Below are positions 62,484-64,000 of a DNA stretch of 64,000 bases, piece by piece. Position numbers and translations under genes: made by a program. The stretch is from the NCBI GenBank assembly GCA_018645325.1, contig JABGOU010000014.1, forward strand, positions 1 to 64,000, read 5' to 3'. The first letter of the stretch is position 1, and the number at the start of each line of letters is the position of its first letter. A model generated the notes under the pieces. It had not been told where the DNA came from and did no database searches. It saw only the letters and a list, made by a program, of their open reading frames with translations. The stretch comes from Desulfobacula sp. (GTDB taxonomy: Bacteria; Desulfobacterota; Desulfobacteria; Desulfobacterales; Desulfobacteraceae).

Positions 62484-63308
62484 ATGAAGTTTGCTTATTT
62501 CCCGGGATGTAAAATTCCTTTTGAACTTGAAGAATACGGGCGTTCTTTTAAAGCCATAATGAAAAAACTGGGGGTAGATCTTATAGACCTGCCGTTTAAC
62601 TGCTGTGGATACCCTTCAAGAAGCAAAAGTCTTGAAATCTCCGTATTGTCTTCCATTCGCAATCTTGCCCTTGCCCAAAAGAACGGTCTTGATATCATTA
62701 CACCCTGCAAATGCTGTTTTGGTCAGTTTAAACATGCCATCTACTTTTGGAATAATCATATAGATCTGAGGATCAAAATTGATGCCATCCTGAAAAAAGA
62801 AGGCCTTGCATGGACAGGAGAAACACAGATCAAACATTTGCTTTCCTTTTTGCATGATGATCTTGGTCTTCGGGAATTAAAACAAAAGATAACAAGACCA
62901 TTTTCAAATAAAAAAATAGCTGTTCAATATGGATGCCACGCTTTAAGGCCTTTTTCAGTCACAGGATTTGATGACCCCCATGCGCCCAGGATATTTGAAG
63001 CTTTGGTAAATATCACAGGATTTAAAATAGTTGAGTGGTCAAAAAGCACTGAGTGCTGCGGAAATCCCATTTATGAGACTAATAAAAAACTGTCCCTGAA
63101 AATACTTGAGTCAAAATTAAAAGCCGCTTCTGAAACAGGAGCTGCCTATATATGCAACGCCTGTACCCATTGCCAGATACAATACAATGTCATGGACATG
63201 GAACAAAACTTGAAAAAATTCAATATCATTCCCGTCCTTTTTACTCAAATTCTTGGAATCTCAATGGGTTTAAGCAGAAAAGATTTGGGAATAAACATTA
63301 ATTTATAA
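62484..63308 (+). CDS. CCG-domain (HdrB-like) iron-sulfur protein
   Basis: 274 residues. Two cysteine-rich CCG modules are complete: Cys9, Cys40-Cys41, Cys75/Cys78, then Cys151, Cys191-Cys192, Cys227/Cys230 (FPGCK, FNCCGYP, CKCC; YGCH, ECCGNP, CTHC). Such pairs hold the non-cubane [4Fe-4S] clusters in HdrB. The protein is soluble. In E. coli GlpC this part is fused to the ferredoxin part; here it is separate and starts on the base after the upstream stop. With the preceding protein it makes an HdrD/HdrE-like pair serving GlpAB. It could pass electrons to a disulfide, quinone or cytochrome. Confidence 0.85.
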   Translation: MKFAYFPGCKIPFELEEYGRSFKAIMKKLGVDLIDLPFNCCGYPSRSKSLEISVLSSIRNLALAQKNGLDIITPCKCCFGQFKHAIYFWNNHIDLRIKIDAILKKEGLAWTGETQIKHLLSFLHDDLGLRELKQKITRPFSNKKIAVQYGCHALRPFSVTGFDDPHAPRIFEALVNITGFKIVEWSKSTECCGNPIYETNKKLSLKILESKLKAASETGAAYICNACTHCQIQYNVMDMEQNLKKFNIIPVLFTQILGISMGLSRKDLGININL

Positions 63309-63310
63309 AA

Positions 63311-64000
63311 TTAATCACAGGCTGGTTTTTTCAAAAAATAAGTTAAAACCACTGCACCTGAAGTCAGAATTGCACACAACCAGAAAGCCATACTGAAAGT
63401 TCCTGTTATGTCTGCCAGAAAGCCTGCCACAGCAGGCCCCGTGATCTGTCCGACTCCAAAGAACAGGGTTATAAAACCAAAGGCCTTTACTGCCTGGGCC
63501 GGGCCCATGTAATCTCCTACAGCGGCTGCCATGATAGTCGGGATACTCCACACAGCCAGGCCAAAAATCCCAATGGAAGCATATAAAAACAAATCAGGTA
63601 GATTGGCTGCCACAAGGACATAAGCAATTGTGAACAATGAATAGACCACCATCATGCCCATTTTTCTGCCCAGTTTGTCGGACAGCCACCCGAACAAAGG
63701 GCCTGAAAATAAAGAAAGCCCTCCAACAACAGCCCAGAACGTTCCTGCTGAGCCTTCACCAAAACCCCTCTCATTGACCATGGCTGTGACAATAAAAGTG
63801 GCATAGACTACATAGGTGGCCCCGAAAAGACTGTAAATGAAGCCCAAATGTACCATGGCCCATTTATTGGATTGTTTTTTCCCATGGGGCTTTTTATCAG
63901 AGGTAGACTCAGGGTCCTGGTTTGTTTCTCCCAAAGGAGCCAGGCCTTTTCCTTCAGGGTCATTTCTCAGAAGCATTGCAGCAATGAAAGCTATGACAAG
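63311..64000 (-). CDS. Major facilitator superfamily transporter (partial, N-terminus beyond window)
   Basis: The visible part is the C-terminal half, about 229 codons; the frame runs through the right edge (LVIAFIAAMLL...). A hydrophilic loop (EGKGLAPLGETNQDPEST in part, then KKPHGKKQSNK) is followed by six membrane helices. The repeat of the MFS motif A is GPLFGWLSDKLGRKMGMM. FGVGQITGPAVAGFLAD lies in helix 11. It resembles YbfB/oxalate-formate type MFS carriers. It converges with the glycerol operon, two bases from its end. The substrate is unknown. Confidence 0.85.
   Translation of the reverse strand, partial: LVIAFIAAMLLRNDPEGKGLAPLGETNQDPESTSDKKPHGKKQSNKWAMVHLGFIYSLFGATYVVYATFIVTAMVNERGFGEGSAGTFWAVVGGLSLFSGPLFGWLSDKLGRKMGMMVVYSLFTIAYVLVAANLPDLFLYASIGIFGLAVWSIPTIMAAAVGDYMGPAQAVKAFGFITLFFGVGQITGPAVAGFLADITGTFSMAFWLCAILTSGAVVLTYFLKKPACD

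Overview
The window is AT-rich, gene-dense bacterial DNA. Its gene content points to an anaerobic, probably sulfate-reducing deltaproteobacterium of the Desulfobacteraceae type. The evidence is an anaerobic glycerol-3-phosphate dehydrogenase joined to Hdr-like iron-sulfur/cytochrome subunits, a long anaerobic-style beta-oxidation operon, methylmalonyl-CoA epimerase, selenium-hydroxylase accessory genes, a betaine-type DAO-GcvT dehydrogenase, and a complete haem-copper oxidase beside them. The assignment is inference from gene content. No rRNA or tRNA gene was seen.

Layout. Positions 1-2.8 kb are worn accessory DNA: a transposase fragment, a GC-rich scrap, a secreted PASTA-domain protein with a broken C-terminus and a small unknown gene. 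A dimethylglycine/sarcosine dehydrogenase-like gene (3.1-5.5 kb) and a PocR-GGDEF diguanylate cyclase follow. From 23.1 kb leftward to 7.1 kb, all on the minus strand, lies a catabolic locus in transcription order: methylmalonyl-CoA epimerase, sensor kinase, NarL-type regulator, LivK-H-M-G-F type ABC importer, acyl-CoA ligase, acyl-CoA dehydrogenase, enoyl-CoA hydratase, thiolase and 3-hydroxyacyl-CoA dehydrogenase. It reads as sensing, uptake, CoA activation and beta-oxidation of an unknown carboxylic acid, probably with propionyl-CoA as a product. After a PAS-GGDEF protein and a glutaredoxin comes a six-gene MoxR/Bat operon (33.6-25.8 kb), then a TetR regulator between two diverged direct repeats.

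34.9-37.3 kb carries a Cys-rich small ORF, an animal-type arginine kinase and an MsrAB fusion. 37.3-44.8 kb (minus strand) carries an M20 peptidase resembling YgeY and an oxidase block: CtaB, CoxB, CoxD, CoxC, CoxA, Sco, a DOMON protein and a DUF2231 protein. YqeC and MocA-like genes, a TrpB2-type enzyme, an aminotransferase, a 2-hydroxyacid dehydrogenase, a second PAS-GGDEF protein related to the first, an iron-alcohol-dehydrogenase remnant and a Sel1-repeat protein follow. The last 9 kb is a glycerol locus: glpR and glpK on the minus strand, divergent from glpA, glpB, a membrane cytochrome/4x[4Fe-4S] protein and an HdrB-like CCG protein. A partial MFS transporter runs off the right end.

The most striking non-coding structure is a family of about 135-bp palindromic elements. 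There are six full copies and one truncated copy. They have GTAA-type terminal inverted repeats and flanking 8-bp target duplications, perfect in five copies and 7/8 in the sixth. They look like miniature elements mobilised in trans, possibly by an IS66-like transposase. One sits inside the catabolic operon and one just upstream of coxA.
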